The notes: generated from the sequence alone by a model not told the origin. Shown: positions 13,070-24,728, numbered from the stretch's first letter. The stretch is 64,000 nucleotides of DNA from Ovis canadensis (GCF_042477335.2 NC_091245.1:110518501-110582500), one strand, 5' to 3'. A program made the numbers and translations.

Positions 13070-15108
13070 CAGTTCACTTGAATTCAGTCATTCAGTCCTA
13101 TCGACTCTTTGCGATCCCATGGACTGTAACACACCAGGCCTCCAAGTCCATTGCCAAATCTCTGAGTATACTCAAATTCATGTCCATTGAGTCAATGATG
13201 TCATCCAACCATCTCATCTTCTATTGTCTTCTTCTTCTCCAGCCTTCAATCTTTCAGGCATCAGGGTCTTTTCAAATAAGTCAGCTCTTCACATCAGGTG
13301 GCCAAAGTATTGGAGTTTCAGCTTCAGCATCAGTCCTTCCAAAGAATATTCAGGACTGATCTCCTTTAGGATGGATGGGTTAGATCTCCTTGCTGCCCAA
13401 GGGACTCTCAAGAATCTTCTCCAACACCGCAATTCAAAAGCATCAATTCTTTGGCACTCCGCTTTCTTTATGGTCCAAATTTCACATACATACATGACTA
13501 CTGGAAAAAAATAGCTTTGACTAGATGGACCTTTGTTGGCAAAGTAACATCTTTGCCTTTTAATATTCTGTCTATGTTGGTCATAACTTTTATTCCAAGG
13601 AGCAAGCATCTGCAGTGATTTTGGAGCCCCAAAAAATAAAGTCTCTCACTGTTTCCACTTTTTCCCCGTCTATTTTCCATGAAGTGATGGGACCAGATGC
13701 CATGAACTTAGTTTTCTGAATGTTGAGTTTTAAGCCAACTTTTTCCCTCTCCTCTTTCACTTTCACAGTTCACGTACTGCTGAAGCCTGGCTTGGAGAAT
13801 TTTGAGCATTATTAGCGTGTGTTGCTACTGCTGCTAAGTCACTTCAGTTGTGTCCAACTCTGTGTGACCCCATAGACGCAGCCCACTAGGCTCCCCCATC
13901 CCTGGGATTCTCCACGCAAGAACACTGGTGTGGGTTGCCATTTCCTTCTCCAATGCATGAAAGTGAAAAGTTAAAGGGAAGTCGCTCAGTCACATCTGAC
14001 TCTTTGCGACCCCATGGACAGCAGCCCACCAGTCTCCTCCATCCATGGGATTTTCCAGGCAAGGGTACTGGAGTGGGGTGCCATTGCCTTCTATTAGCAT
14101 GTGAGATGAGTGCAATTGTGAGATAGTTGAGCATTCTTTGCAATTGTCTTTCTTTGGGGTTGGAATGAAAACTGACCTTTTCCAGTCCTGTGGCCACTAA
14201 TGACTTTTCCAAATTTGCTGGCATATTGAGTGTAGCACTTTCACAGCATCATCTTCCAGGATTTGAATTAGCTCAACTGGAATTCCATCACCTCCACTAG
14301 GTTTGCTCATAGTGATGTTTTCTAAGGCCCACTTGACTTCACATTCTAGGATGTCTGCCTCTAGGTGAGTGATTACACCATTGTGATTTTCTTGGTCATG
14401 AAGATCTTTTTGTACAGTTCTGTGTATTCTTGCCACCTCTTTTTAATATCTTCTGCTTCTGTTAGGTCCATAACATTTCTGTCCTTTATCGAGCCCATCT
14501 TTGCATGAAATGTTCCCTTTTATCTCTAATTTTCTACAAGAGATCTCTAGTCTTTCCCATTCTATTGTTTTCCTCTATTTCTTTGCATTGATCGCTGAGG
14601 AGGGCTTTCTTATTTCTCCTTTCTATTCTTTGGAACTCTGCATTCAAATGGGTATATCTTTCCTTTTCTCCTTTGATTTTCCCTTTTCTTTTCACAGCTA
14701 TTTGTAAGGCCATTTTGCTTTTTTGCATTTCTTTTTCTTGGAGATGGTCTGGATTCCTGTTTCTGGTACAACGTCATGAACCACCGTCCATAGTTCATCA
14801 GGCACTCTGTCTATCAGATCTAGTCCCTTAAATCTATTTCTTACTTCCACTGTATAGTCATAAGGGATTTGATTTAGGTCATACCTGAATGGCCCGGTGG
14901 TTTTCCTCGCTTTCTTCAAGTCTTATTTTGACAATAAGGATTTTGTGATCTGAGTCACAGTGACCTCCCAGTCTTGTTTTTGCTAACTGTATAGAGCTTC
15001 TCCATCTTTGGCTGCAAAGAATATAATCAATCTGATTTCAGTGTTGACCATCTGGTAATGTCCATGTGTAGAGTCTTCTCTTGTGTTGTTGAAAGACGGT
15101 GTTTGCTA
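13070..15108 (-). mobile_element. BovB LINE with internal deletion, split by a Bov-A2
   Basis: BovB is read in reverse from its tail at 13070 to the endonuclease region at 15108. Near 13766 the sequence jumps from 'ctctttcactttca' straight to 'cagttcacgtactgctgaag', skipping the catalytic core of the reverse transcriptase present in other copies here. A Bov-A2 SINE occupies 13822-14091. The 14197-14436 and 14698-14919 stretches on the minus strand still encode recognisable linker and endonuclease-linker peptides. Confidence 0.9.
13822..14091 (-). mobile_element. Bov-A2 SINE with target duplication
   Basis: Two Bov-A units in tandem, read in reverse from the (AGC)-like tail 'gttgctactgctgctaag' to the 'gccattgccttc' start. 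The flanking duplication TATTAGCRTGTG is at 13810-13821 and 14092-14103 (one mismatch) and interrupts BovB sequence that is otherwise continuous. Confidence 0.95.
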
Positions 15109-16297
15109 TGACCAGGTGGTTTTAGAAAACGCAGAGGAAACAGAGATCAAATTGCCAACAACTCCTGGATCATTAAAAAAGCAAGAGAGTTCCAGGAAAA
15201 AAAAAAAAGAAACATCTATTTCTGTTTTATTGACTATGCCAAAGCCTTTGACTGTGTGGAAAAATAAACTGTGGGGAACTCTGAAAGAGATGGTAATACT
15301 AGACCACCTGACCTGCCTCTTGAGAAACATTTATTCAGGTAATGAAGCAACAGTTAGAACTGGACTTGGAACAACAGACTGGTTCTAAATAGTTAAAGGA
15401 GTATGTCAAGGCTGTATATTGTCACCCTGCTTGTTTAACTTATACGCGAGTACATCATGAGAAACGCTGGGCTGGATGAAGCACAAGCTGGAATCAAGTT
15501 TTTTGGGAGAATATCAATAACCTCAGATATGCAAGTGACACCACCCTTATGACAGAAAGTGAAGAAGTAAGAGCCTTTTGATGAAAGTAAAAGAGGAGAG
15601 TGAAAAAGTTACCTTGAAACTCAACATCCAGACAACTAAGATCATGGCATCCAGTCCCCTCACTTCATGACAAACAGGTGGGGAAACAGTGGAAACAGTG
15701 TCAGACTTTATTTTGGGGGGCTCCCAAATCACTGCAGATGGTGACTGCAGCCATGAAATTAAAAGACGCTTACTCCTTGGAAGGAAAGTTATGACCAAAC
15801 TTGGCAGCATATTCAAAAGCAGAGACATTACTGTGTCAACAAAGGTCCATCTAGTCAAGGCTATGTTTTTTCCAGTAGTCATGATGGATGTGAAAGCTGG
15901 ACTATAAAGAAAGATGAGTGCAGAAGAATTGATGCTTTTGAACTGTGGTGTTGGAGAAGACGCTTGAGAGTCCCTTGGACTGCAAGAAGATCCAACCAGT
16001 CCATCCTAAAGGAGATCGGTCCTGGGTGTTCATTGGTAGGACTGATGTTGAAGCTGAAACTCCAATACTTTGGCCACCTGATGCAAAGACCTGACTCATT
16101 TGAAAAGAACCTGAGTCTAGGAAAGAATGAGAGCAGGAGGAAAATGGGATGACAGAAGAAGAGACAGTTGGATGGCATCACCTGCTCAATGGACATGGCT
16201 TTGGGAGGACTCTGGGATGCACAGGGAGGCCTGGTGTGCTGCATTTCATGGAGTCGCAAAGATTTGGACACGACTGAGTGACTGAACTGAACTGAAC
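15109..16297 (+). mobile_element. BovB LINE, 5'-truncated
   Basis: Head-to-head with the preceding minus-strand copy. It starts in the reverse transcriptase ('ggttttagaaaacgcagagg') and ends in the normal tail 'ctgaactgaactgaac'. Coding similarity survives in 15083-15388, 15689-15907 and 15964-16152, in shifting frames. The YADD box is degraded ('atatgcaagtgacacc', YASD-like). Confidence 0.9.
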
Positions 16298-16917
16298 TTT
16301 CATCAAGAGGCTCTTTAGTTCTTCTTCACTTTCTGCCATTAGGGTAATGTCATCTGCATATCTGAGGTTATTGATATTTCTCTCAGCAATCTTGATTCCA
16401 GCTTGTGCTTTCTCCAGCTCAGCATTTCTCATGATGTACTCTGCCCCCTGTCCAAGGTAAGGAACAGCAGCTATGCTTTGCTGGAGCAGCCGTGAAGAAT
16501 ACCCCACACCCAAGGTAAGAGAAACCCAAGTAAGATGTTAGGTGTTGCAAGAGGGCATCAGAGGGCAGACACACTGAAACCATACTCACAGAAAACTAGT
16601 TAATCTAATCACACTAGGACCACAGCCTTGTCTAACTCAATGAACCCAAGCCACGCCTGCGGGGCAACCCAAGACAGGCAGGTCATGGTGGAGAGGTCTG
16701 ACAGAATGTGGTCCACTGGAGAAGGGAATGCCAAACCACTTCAGTATTCTTGCCTTGAGAACCCCATGAACAGTATGAAAAGGCATAATGATAGGATACT
16801 GAAAGAGGAACTCCCCAGGTCAGTAGGTGCCCAATATGCTACTGGAGATTAGTGGAGAAATAACTCCAGAAAGAATGAAGGGATGAAGCCAAAGCAAAAC
16901 AATACTCAGGTGCGGAT

Positions 16918-18405
16918 GTGACTGGTGATAGAAGCAAGGTCCAATGCTGTAAAGAGCAATATTGCATAGGAACCTGGAATTTCAGGTCCATGAATCAAGG
17001 CAAATTGGAAGTGATCAAACAAGAGATGGCAAGAGTGAATGTTGACATTCTAGGAATCAGCGAACTAAAATGGACTGGATGGGTGAATTTAACTCAGATG
17101 ACCATTATACCTACTACTGCAGGCAAGACTTCCTAGATGAAATGGAGTAGCCATCGTGGTCAACAAAAGAATCTGAAATGCAGTACTTGGATGCAATCTC
17201 AAAAATGACAAAATGATCTCTGTTTGTCTCCAAGACAAACCATTCAATATCACAGGCATCCAAGTCTATGCCCCAACCGGTATCGCTAAGGAGCTGAAGT
17301 GGAATGGTTTTATGAAGACCTACAGGACCTTCCAGAACTAAAACCCAAAAAAGATGTCCTTTTCACGATAGGGGACTGGAATGCAAAAGTAGGAAGTCAA
17401 GAAACACCTGGAATGATAAGCAAAATTGGCCTTGGAATGCAGAATGAAGCAGGGCAAAGACTAATAGAGTTTTGCCAAGAAAATGCACTGGGCGTAGCAA
17501 ACACCCTCTTCTAACAACGCAAGAGAAGACTCTACACATGGACATCACCAGATGGTCAACACCGGAATCAGATTGATTATATTCTTTGCAGCCAAAGATG
17601 GAGAACCTCTATACAGTCAACAAAAATAAGACCAGGAGCCGACAGTGGCTCAGACCATGAACTCCTTAATGCCAAATTCAGACTCAAATTGAAGAAAGTA
17701 GGGAAAACCACTAGACCATTCAGGTATGACCTAAATCAAATCCCTTATGATTATACAGTGGAAGTGAGAAATAGATTTAAGGGCCTAGATCTGATAGATA
17801 GAGTGCCTGATGATCTATGGAACGAGGTTCTTGACATTGTACAGGAGACAGGGATCAAGATCATCCCCATGGAAAAGACATGCAAAAGAGCAAAATGGCT
17901 CTGTGGGGAGGCCTTACAAATAGCTGTGAAAAGAAGAGGGGAAAAGCAAAGGAGAAAAGGAAAGATATAAGCATCTGAATGCAGAGTTCCAGAGATTAGC
18001 AAGAAGAGATAAGAAAGCTTCTTCAGCTATCAATGCAAAGAAATAGAGGAAAAGAAGAGAATGGGAAAGACTAGATACCAAGGGAACATTTCATGCAAAG
18101 ATGGGCTCATAAAGGACAGAAATGATCTGGACCTAACAGAAGCAGAAGATATTAAGAAGAGGAGGCAAGAATACATGGAAGAACTGTACAAAAAAGATCT
18201 TCATGACCTAGATAATCATGATGGTGTGATCACTAATCTAGAGCCAGACATCCTGGAATGTGAAGTCAAGTGGGCCTTGGAAAGCATCACTACCAACAAA
18301 GCTAGTGGAGGTGATGGAATTCCAGTTGAGCTCTTTGAAATCCTGAAAGATGATGCTGTGAAAGTGATGCACTCAATATGCCAGCAAATTTGGAAAAGTC
18401 ATTAG
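16918..18405 (+). pseudogene. BovB endonuclease and linker remnant
   Basis: APE-type endonuclease motifs survive in separate frames: GTWN near 16969, LGISELKW (metal-binding Glu intact) near 17050, GDWNAKVG near 17375, and SDHE near 17655. The linker to the reverse transcriptase follows in 17689-17970 and 18061-18405. At least one frameshift follows LKWTG and others break the linker, so no nicking enzyme would be made. Confidence 0.85.
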
Positions 18406-18740
18406 TGGCCACAGGACTGGAAAAGGTCCGTTTTCATTCCAATCCCAAAGAAAGGCAATGCAAAAGAATGCTCAAACTACTGCACAATTGCATTCATCTC
18501 ACATGCTAGTAAAGTAATGCTCAAAATTTTTTTGAGCTTCAGCAATATGTGAACCGTGAACTTCCAGATGCTCAAACTGGTTTTAGAAGAGGCAGAGGAA
18601 TCAGAGATCAAATTGCGAACATCCACTGAATCATGGAAAAAGCAAGAGAGTTCCAGAAAAACATCTATTTCTGCTTTATTGACTATGCCAAAGCCTTTGA
18701 CTGTGTGGATCACAAGAAACTGTAGAAAATTCTGAAAGAG

Positions 18741-19616
18741 ATGGGAATACCAGACCACCTAACCTGCCTCTTGAGAAATCTGTATGCAGGTCAGGAAGCA
18801 ACAGTTCGAAATGGACATGGAACAACAGACTGGTTCCAAATAGGAAAAGGAGTATGTCAAGGCTGTATACTGTCACCCTGCTTATTTAACTCATATGCAG
18901 AGAACATCATGAGAAACGCTGGACTGGAAGAAACACAAGCTGGAATCAAGATTGTCGGGAGAAATATCAATAACCTCAGATATGCAGATGACACCACGCT
19001 TATGGCAGAAAGTGAAGAGGAACTAAAAAGCCTCCTGATGAAAGTGAAAGTGGAGAGCGAAAAAGTTGGCCTAAAGCTTAACATTCAGAAAACGAAGATC
19101 ATGGCATCCGGTCCCATCACTTCATGGCAAATAGATGGGGAAACAGTGGAAACAGTGTCAGACTTTATTGTTTTGGGCTCCAAAATCACTGCAGATGGTG
19201 ACTGCAGCCATGAAATTAATAGACGCTTACTCCTTGGAAGAAAAGTTATGACCAACCTAGATAGTATATTCAAAAGCAGAAACATTACTTTGCCGACTAA
19301 TGTCCGTCAAGTCAAGGCTATGGTTTTTCCTGTGATTATGTATGGATGTGAGAGTTGGACTGTGAAGAAGGCTGAGCGCCGAAGAATTGATGCTTTTGAA
19401 CAGTGGTGTTGGAGAAGACTCTTGAGAGTCCCTTGGACTGCAAGGAGATCCAACCTGTCCTTTTGGAAGGAGATCAGCCCTGGGATTTCTTTGGAAGGAC
19501 TGATGCTAAAGCTGAAACTCCAGTACTTTGGCCACCTCATGCAAAGAGTTGACTCATTGGAAAAGACTCTGATGCTGGGAGGGATTGGGGGCAGGAGGAG
19601 AAGGCGTCCACAGTAG
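18741..19616 (+). pseudogene. BovB reverse transcriptase fragment, 291 codons open
   Basis: The longest open coding stretch in the window on a sense strand. It carries QGCILSPCLFN at about residues 40-50, the catalytic YADD at residues 81-84, and the BovB C-terminal region ending in [14 protein letters not shown]. The upstream fingers motif FIDYAKAFDC lies just before it at about 18667, separated by a stop (tag at about 18724). The active-site residues are intact but the protein is truncated. Confidence 0.88.
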
Positions 19617-20014
19617 ATGAGATGGCTGGATGGCATCACTGACTCGATGGACATGAGTCTGGGTGGACTCCGGGAGTTGGTGATGGACAGGGAGGCCTGG
19701 CGTGCTGCGATTCATGGGGTCGCAAAGAGTCTGACCCGACTGAGTGACTGAATTGAACTGAACTGAGCTCTGCATATAAATTAAATAAGCAGAGTCACAA
19801 TATACAGCCTTGAAATACTCCTTTCCCTATTTGAAACCAGTCTGTTGTTCCATATCCAGTTCTAACTGTTGCTTCCTGACCTGCATATAGATTTCTCAAG
19901 AGGCAGGTCAGGTGGTCTGATGTTCCCATTTCTTGAAGAATTTTCCACAGTTTGCTGTGACCCACATAGTCAAAAGCTTTGATGTAGTCAATAAAGCAGA
20001 AGTAGATGTTTTTG

Positions 20015-21075
20015 TTTGGTTAGTTTTCTGTGACTGTAGTTTTTATTCTATCTGCCTTCTGATAGATAAGGATAAAAGTCTTGTGGAAGATTCCTGGTGG
20101 GTGGAACTGGCCCTGGGGGAATCTGGGTCTTGCTCTGATATACTGGGCCATGCTCAGTAAATCTTTAGTCCAATTTTCTGTTGATGGGTTGGGCTGTGTT
20201 CTCTCCCTGTAGTTTGGCCTGAGGTGAAACTATGGTAGGAGTAATGATGACCTCCTTCACAAAGGTTTATGCTAGCATGCTTGGGGCTGCCAGGACTCTT
20301 TTGTTCAGTGCCTCTGACCCAGGGGGAGGACGTTGTCAACCCATGTCTTTGCTGGAGACTCACAGGCATGCCTGACTCAGTCTCTTCTGGCTCACTGCTG
20401 CTTTCTCCTGAGTCCTGGTGCACACAACATTTTGTCTGTGCCTTCCAAAATTCTGTTTCCACAGTCCTGTGGAAGTGCTGCAGTCAAATCTACTGGTCTT
20501 CAAAGTCAAATATCTTGGGAGTTCTCAGTCCCTTTGCTGGATCCTCAGGTTGGGAAATCTGTTGTGGGCCCTAGAACTTTGTAACAGTGTGAAAACTACT
20601 TTTACATAATTTTTCTATAGCTTGTGGGTCATCTACTCAGTGGCTCTATGATGGGGTTAATGGCGACCTCCTCAAAGAGGATACATGCCACAGGCTGCCC
20701 CTCCCAGGTCTGCTGCAGCCAGAGCCCCTGTCCCCACAGCAGAACACTGCTGATCTGTGCCTCCACAGTAGACACCCATTTACACAAAGGCAGGTCTGGC
20801 TCAGTCTCTCGTGGCGTCTCTGGGACCTAGCATGCACAAGGTTTTGTTTGAGCCCTTTAAGCATCTCTGGTGGGTATGGGTTTGATTCTAAACATGATTT
20901 TGCCCCTCCTACAATCTTGTTAGGGCTTCTCCTTAGACCTTGGACATGGGTTATCTTTTTTTGGTGAGGTCAAACATTCTCCTGTCAATGGTTGTTCAGA
21001 AGTGAGTTACAATTTTGGAGTTCTCACAGGAGAAGATGAGCACACGTCCTTCTATTCACTATCTTGAGAATCCTC
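20015..21075 (-). mobile_element. L1 5' UTR (promoter leader), minus strand
   Basis: This matches my recollection of bovine L1 leader sequence in reverse, and ends at the antisense 5' terminus 'cactatcttg' near 21070. Two imperfect units can be seen, one about 20225-20630 and one about 20630-21075, each with a 'gacctcctyM..aaagag' block, a 'ctcagtctct' block and a 'cctggtgcacac/tagcatgcacaag' block. The rest of this L1 is missing on the left. ORFs here are incidental. Confidence 0.7.
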
Positions 21076-21380
21076 CTATATGGGACTCTACACCCCTCCA
21101 TACTAACTGATTCAGTCACATCTGTAAAGGATCCTCCCCAGTCTGTGAATCACCTGGAGTCTGGATTCTAGGTGAATCTCTTCTTGAAAGCAATGAGGTA
21201 GTGGAGGGTCCCAAGTGTCTTGTCATAGTCATGTGGTAGTAGTTCATGGTAGAATGCAGACCCTCTACACAGCAGCAGCCACCCTTGACACTGGTATTAC
21301 AGAGGAAAAGAGACTTAGCAAAGCTTAAAAATGGTCTCCCAAAAGGAGTGCTGTGTAATAAGACTTAGTCTAAGATACAT
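21076..21380. other. Unassigned sequence
   Basis: About 300 bases between the L1 leader and a GT run. I recognise no repeat, exon or RNA in it. It could be unique flank or a diverged element. Confidence 0.4.
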
Positions 21381-21396
21381 GTATGTGTGTGTGTGT
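21381..21396 (+). repeat. Short (GT)n run
   Basis: Eight or so GT dinucleotides directly abutting the reversed BovB tail at 21397. Confidence 0.85.
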
Positions 21397-22513
21397 TCAG
21401 TTCAGTTCAGTTCAGTTGCTCAGTCGTATCCGACTCTTTGCGACCCTATGAATTGCAGCACGCCAGGCCTCCCTGTCCATCACCATCTCCCGGAGTTCAC
21501 TCAGACTCATGTCCATCGAGTCCGTGATGCCATCCAGTCATCTCATCCTTGGTCGTCCCCTTCTCTTCCTGCTCCCAATCCCGCCCAGCATCAGAGTCTT
21601 TTCCAATGAGTCAACTCTTCGCATGAGGTGGCCGAAGTACTGGAGCTTCAGCTTTACCATCATTCCTTCCAAAGAAATCCCAGGGTTGATGTCCTTCAGA
21701 ATGGACTGGTTGGATCTCCTTGCAGTCCAAGGGACTCTCAAGAGTCTTTTCCAACACCACAGTTCAAAAGCATCAATTCTTCGGTGCTCAGACTTCTTCA
21801 CAGTCCGACTCTCACATCCATACATGACCACAGGAAAAACCATAGCCTTGACTTGATGGACGTTAGTCGGCAAAGTAATGTTTCTGCTTTTGAATATACT
21901 ATCTAGGTAGGTCATAACTTTTCTTCCAAAGAGTAAGCATCTTTTAATTTCATGGCTGCAGTCACCACCTGCAGTTATTTTGGAGCCCACAAAAATAAAG
22001 TCTGACACTGTTTCTACTGTTTCCCCATCTATTTGCCATGAAGTGATGGGAACAGATGCCATGATCTTCGTTTTCTGAATGCTGAGCTTTAAGCCAACTT
22101 TTTCACTCTCCACTTTCACTTTCATCAAGAGGCTTTTTAGTTCCTCTTCACTTTCTGCCATAAGGGTGGTGTCATCTGTATATCTGAGGTTATTGATATT
22201 TCTCCAGCAATCTTGATTCCAACCTCTGTTTCTTCCAGTCCAGCGTTTCTCATGATGTACTCTGCATATAAGTTAAATAAGCAGGGTGACAGTATACAGC
22301 CTTGACATACTCCTTTTCCTATTTGGAACCAGTCTGTTGTTCCATGTCCAGTTTTAACTGTTGCTTCCTGACCTGCATACAGATTTCTCAAGATGCAGGT
22401 TAGGTGGTCTGGTATTCCCATCTCTTTCAGAATTTTCTACAGTTTCTTGTGATCCACACAGTCAAAGGCTTTGGCATAGTCAATAAAGCAGAAATAGATA
22501 TTTTTCTGGAACT
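21397..22513 (-). mobile_element. BovB LINE, 5'-truncated
   Basis: Reversed tail at 21397 and coding region back to the FIDYAKAF block near 22490. On the minus strand, 21538-22161 is open for 207 codons, covering the reverse transcriptase C-terminal part, and 22137-22421 covers the CQGCILSP part. The catalytic box is altered: the antisense stretch near 22175 reads 'tcatctgtatatctgagg' (YTDD-like instead of YADD). A frameshift at about 22200 separates the halves. Confidence 0.9.
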
Positions 22514-22716
22514 GTTAATCACTCAGTTGTGTCTGACTCTTTGTGACCCCATGGACTATAGCACACCAGCCTCCTCTGTCCATAGAGTTCTCCTGGTGCA
22601 CATACTGAAGTGGGTTTTCATTCCCTTCTGCAGGGGATCTTCCCTACCCTGGGACTGAACCAGGGTCTCCTCCGTTTCAGGCAGATTATTTACCATCTGA
22701 GCCACTAGGGAAGCTC
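22514..22716 (-). mobile_element. Bov-tA SINE
   Basis: Reversed SINE running from 'gttaatcactcagttgtgtc' to the tRNA-like head 'gagccactagggaagctc'. It adjoins the 5' truncation point of the BovB copy. Confidence 0.9.
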
Positions 22717-22893
22717 ACAAGTATATCTGCATCTATAATCATTGTCCTATATATTCCATTTATGCTTTCACAAACATCTTTCCTTATAAGTGGTAGTTAC
22801 TATGTTCTCAAAAAATGTAAAACTGTATGTAGGTTTTCATTGTAGAAACGATGAATAGGAAGGCTACAATCTCTGAAATTAAGGATAATACAC
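22717..22893. other. Unassigned sequence
   Basis: About 175 bases between two SINEs with no recognisable element or exon. Confidence 0.4.
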
Positions 22894-23160
22894 TGAGAAG
22901 GCAATGGCACCCCACTCCAGTACTCTTGCCTGGAAAATACCATGGATGCAGGAGCCAGGTAGGCTGCAGTCCATGGGGTCGCTAAGAGTCGCATACAACT
23001 GAGAGACTTCACTTTCACTTTCCACTTTCATGCATTGGAGAAGGAAATGGCAACCCACTCCAGTGTTCTTGCCCGGAGAATCCCAGGGACAGGGGCGCCT
23101 GGTGGGCTGCCGTCTATGGGGTCACACAGAGTCGGACACGACTGAAGCGACAGCAGCAGA
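22894..23160 (+). mobile_element. Bov-A2 SINE
   Basis: Forward Bov-A2: 'gagaaggcaatggcacccca' start, two Bov-A units joined by 'ttcatgcattggagaaggaa', and a 'cgacagcagcagac' end. Boundaries approximate. Confidence 0.93.
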
Positions 23161-23463
23161 CTGAATGTAAGTATAGTGTAGAATAGAGAACGACAGCATA
23201 TCACAAACATGGAGGAAGGTAAATTTTATTCTTTTGCTTTGACTGAGAACAGACCAGAGGTCAAAGCTGATATCTGAAATTTATAATTTCATCAGAGTGG
23301 TAAATGGATAGGCAAAGTTGACTTCAGATAGATCAGTTTTTCAAAAAGGCAAACAATTTGGCTTAGGCTTTGGGAAACTAGATCACTGTTTTACACATAT
23401 ACTAGATACCAGGAAGCATAAGAATGTAAACAGTTCTTTTGTACTCACATTTTAGGTAGGAGA
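23161..23463. other. Unassigned sequence
   Basis: About 300 bases without a recognisable repeat, exon or RNA gene. Confidence 0.4.
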
Positions 23464-23588
23464 TTTTTTTTTTTTTTTCCATGCTGCATGGCAAGCAGGA
23501 TCTTAGTTCCCTGACCAGGGATTGAACTTGTGTTCCCTGTAGTGGGAGCCTGGAGTCTTAAGCACTGGACCACCAAAGAATCCCAGTG
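23464..23588 (-). mobile_element. tRNA-derived cetartiodactyl SINE (CHR-like)
   Basis: A poly-T run at 23464-23479 is followed by the reversed body 'cctgaccagggattgaac' and the head 'accaccaaagaatccca'. This is the Glu-tRNA-type SINE shared by whales and ruminants, older than Bov-tA. Confidence 0.8.
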
Positions 23589-23737
23589 GGATAATTGTTT
23601 TATTAATAAATTAAGAAAATCACATTCCAATAGGCTTCAGAGGATGTGAAACCTTGGTTAAATGTAAAAAGATTTGTAGAAATTATCATGACAGGGAAAT
23701 GATGTCACCTAGCATTCAAAAGTGGGGTCATGAAATA

Positions 23738-23940
23738 AATCAGACCTGGTTTGAGTCTTGGCTTTTGCTCACTGGTTACATGATATTGGGAAAATAGTTT
23801 AAATGGAACTCTCTAAAATAAGGAAACTCTCTACTTCATAGCGATGATTTAAAAGTTAAATGAGATAATGCATATGCATTACTTATTACAGTTCTGGCAC
23901 ATATTGAGATATCAGTAGATAGTATTATACTTAGCAAAAT
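23738..23940 (+). mobile_element. MIR SINE (ancient)
   Basis: The order of blocks matches MIR: 'tttgagtcttggctt', a degraded 'actggttacatgatattggg', 'ttaaatgagataatgcat' and 'agttctggcacatattgag'. MIRs are pan-mammalian and inactive, so this marks old unique-like DNA. Confidence 0.75.
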
Positions 23941-24432
23941 AGAGAAACTGTGAGTGCCTAAGAGGAAATGTCATATTTAAACACTCAAAAGTGTGAAACA
24001 AATTAAATTTTGGTAGATAAAGAAGTGTGCAGGAAAATGAAGCTAGAGAGGAGTATATGGAGCCAGAAAATGAGTGACCTTTGGTTTTTAAAAAATGAAA
24101 ACTTCAGTGTTAAAGACACTTATATGGGACAATTATTTGGAGGAGTACATCAAATAAAGTTTTTTCTTTAATCGCTGTTGTTAAATTGAATGCAAGGATG
24201 GCCAATTCAGGGATTCTAATAAGCAAGATGACTTAAGTGGACTTGGATGTGCCTGAACATGTCAGTATTTGGACATGCATTGTTTGAATTCACGTTTTAC
24301 TTTGCTTTGAATTGTTAAAAACCCCACATGAGACAAATGTGGAGAGAAGAAAGGTAGAGAGAAGTGGCACATTCATTGGCTGAGTCTTTGTTTATATGGA
24401 TGCAGGTAAGACAACAATGAGACTATCAATTT
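23941..24432. other. Unassigned sequence
   Basis: About 490 AT-rich bases before the U6-like sequence. No exon or repeat recognised. Confidence 0.4.
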
Positions 24433-24525
24433 TGGCAACACAAAAATTAGAATGATTACAGAGATTAGCCTTGCTGCTATGAAAGAATAGTGTGCAAATT
24501 TGCAAAGTGTTTCATATCCTTTTTT
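24433..24525 (+). pseudogene. U6 snRNA pseudogene
   Basis: A diverged U6 copy. It shows GGCAACAC (U6 GGCAGCAC), AAAATTAGAATGATTACAGAG (near the U6 AAAATTGGAACGATACAGAG block), ATTAGC, AAGAATAGTGTGCAAATT and GCAAAGTGTTTCATAT, ending in a T-run as U6 does. A few deletions are present (the ATATACT segment is missing) and the first bases of U6 are not recognisable. It is not functional and lacks visible proximal promoter elements. L1 sequence begins immediately after the T-run. Confidence 0.75.
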
Positions 24526-24728
24526 AGCAGAAATCTTACAGGCTGAGTGGAATGGTATATTCAAACCACTTAAAGAAAAACTGCCAACCAAAAATAGTCT
24601 GCCTAGAAAAGTTATTAATATCATTCAGTAGTGAAGGAGAGGCCTCAGAAGCTCAAGATGGCAGACTAGAAGGACATGTGCTCACCACTTCTTATGAGAC
24701 TATCAGAATCACATCTAACTCCTGAACA

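Larger units (their letters stand above)
16445..19767 (+). mobile_element. Near full-length BovB LINE nested in BovB
   Basis: About 3.3 kb running from the BovB leader ('cctgtccaaggtaagg', then 'agagggcatcagagggcag') through the endonuclease and reverse transcriptase to the tail. The host fragment shows a short target duplication CTCTGC at 16439-16444 and 19768-19773. The repeated leader units seen in the copy at 46289 are mostly absent here. One of the two most complete BovB copies in the window, but its reading frame is broken in several places. Confidence 0.92.
16298..20014 (-). mobile_element. BovB fragment, minus strand, split by a full-length BovB
   Basis: Two pieces, 16298-16444 and 19768-20014, join in the reverse transcriptase region: '...gatgtactctgc' continues as 'ctctgcatataaattaaata...' after the insert. 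It has neither a BovB tail on the left nor a 5' end on the right, so it is an internal fragment. Confidence 0.85.

Noticed and set aside
13800..14100. Repeated 'gctgctaagtc' and 'cagtc' motifs as a CRISPR-like array
   Set aside because: These are the two units of a Bov-A2 SINE flanked by a target duplication.
18741..19616. 291-codon reverse transcriptase frame as an active gene
   Set aside because: It has YADD but begins after a stop that cuts off the fingers region, and the endonuclease part upstream is frameshifted. A relic.
20269..20609. Three overlapping open frames of 63-101 codons
   Set aside because: All lie in the reversed L1 leader and differ only by frame.
24433..24525. A functional U6 snRNA gene
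   Set aside because: Deletions and many substitutions, no recognisable U6 5' end, and no proximal promoter seen upstream.
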